Below are positions 4,968-5,119 of a DNA stretch of 5,119 nucleotides, piece by piece. The DNA comes from Candidatus Dadabacteria bacterium (GTDB lineage Bacteria > Desulfobacterota_D > UBA1144 > Nemesobacterales > CSP1-2), in assembly GCA_022615255.1 (NCBI GenBank), contig JAKEHC010000044.1:1-5119 (forward strand), read 5' to 3'. Made by a program: the position numbers and the translations under genes. The notes beneath the pieces were generated by a model that saw only the letters and a program-made list of their open reading frames with translations, searched no databases and was not told the origin of the DNA. Numbering within the stretch: the stretch's first letter is position 1; the number at the start of each line of letters is the position of its first letter.

Positions 4968-5119
4968 CTTGCTATTTCCCTAGCCTTCTCCCTCCTTTCA
5001 TTCGCAACCAGCACCTCTTCCAATATCCTTCTCCCTTCTTCTTCCATATCCGATATAAGACCGTCTGCTTTTCCCGAGGTGTATTTATAAGCAAGATAAG
5101 CGGGTATCGCAACCAGCAG
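4964..5119 (-). CDS. exbB: ExbB/TolQ/MotA-family proton channel protein, C-terminal fragment
   Basis: The frame entering from the right edge encodes 51 residues and ends in TGA at 4966-4964. It starts LLVAIPAYLAYKYTSGKADG, matching the end of the third transmembrane helix of the family (G/L-LVAIPA-LAYN-F). A charged cytoplasmic tail follows (LISDMEEEGRRILEEVLVANERREKAREIAR). The family places this helix at the proton path with ExbD. The N-terminal two-thirds, including the first helices, lies outside the window. The stop overlaps the exbD start by four bases, the classic exbB-exbD operon arrangement. TolQ is equally possible from this fragment alone. Confidence 0.85.
   Translation of the reverse strand: MLVAIPAYLAYKYTSGKADGLISDMEEEGRRILEEVLVANERREKAREIAR

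Noticed and set aside
2815..5071. A 14-base direct match AGACCGTCTGCTTT at 2815-2828 and 5058-5071
   Set aside because: One copy is inside exbB coding sequence and the other is intergenic, the flanks differ, and a 14-base match in 5 kb can occur by chance.

Overview
The window is AT-rich bacterial DNA (about 40% G+C by eye) holding nine protein genes, two of them cut by the window edges. I see no tRNA, rRNA, transposase, phage gene or CRISPR array. The gene set suggests a Gram-negative, probably uncultivated lineage: ExbB/ExbD biopolymer transport, exported proteins with Sec-type signals, small Rieske ferredoxins and a FOXRED1/sarcosine-oxidase-like flavoprotein. A Desulfobacterota- or Dadabacteria-like origin would fit the protein style, but this is an impression and no marker gene fixes it.

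Left part (1-1966): two small Rieske [2Fe-2S] ferredoxins are transcribed away from each other. The left one is on the minus strand and runs off the window. The right one (386-694) is complete and has a clear sigma70-type promoter. Between them lies a perfect 28-bp palindrome. The complete ferredoxin runs head-on, with only 3 bp between the stop codons, into a minus-strand FAD-dependent amine/amino-acid oxidoreductase of the DAO family (698-1966).

Middle part (1967-3757): a lone secreted protein of unknown function (2235-2732) has a consensus -10 box and a Shine-Dalgarno sequence matching 12 consecutive bases of the canonical 16S rRNA 3'-end complement. It converges on a cysteine-free MerR-type regulator (2835-3335, minus). 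A small C/H-rich protein (about 3482-3757, plus) is divergent from the regulator. The shared upstream region holds a second copy of the 28-bp palindrome and a small dyad that could be an operator.

Right part (3758-5119, minus): an exported heavy-metal-associated (HMA) protein carries one CxxC domain and, apparently, a second copy without cysteines. Upstream of it is a translationally coupled exbB-exbD pair overlapping by ATGA, with exbB cut by the window end. A third, decayed palindrome copy lies just downstream of exbD.

The three palindromes share GTAG...CTAC-type ends and arms that change together, so they look like a dispersed intergenic repeat family. I found no clear multi-gene novel system. 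The most interesting items are the palindrome family, the uncharacterised secreted protein with its extreme ribosome binding site, the two-domain HMA protein, and the regulator/small-protein divergon.
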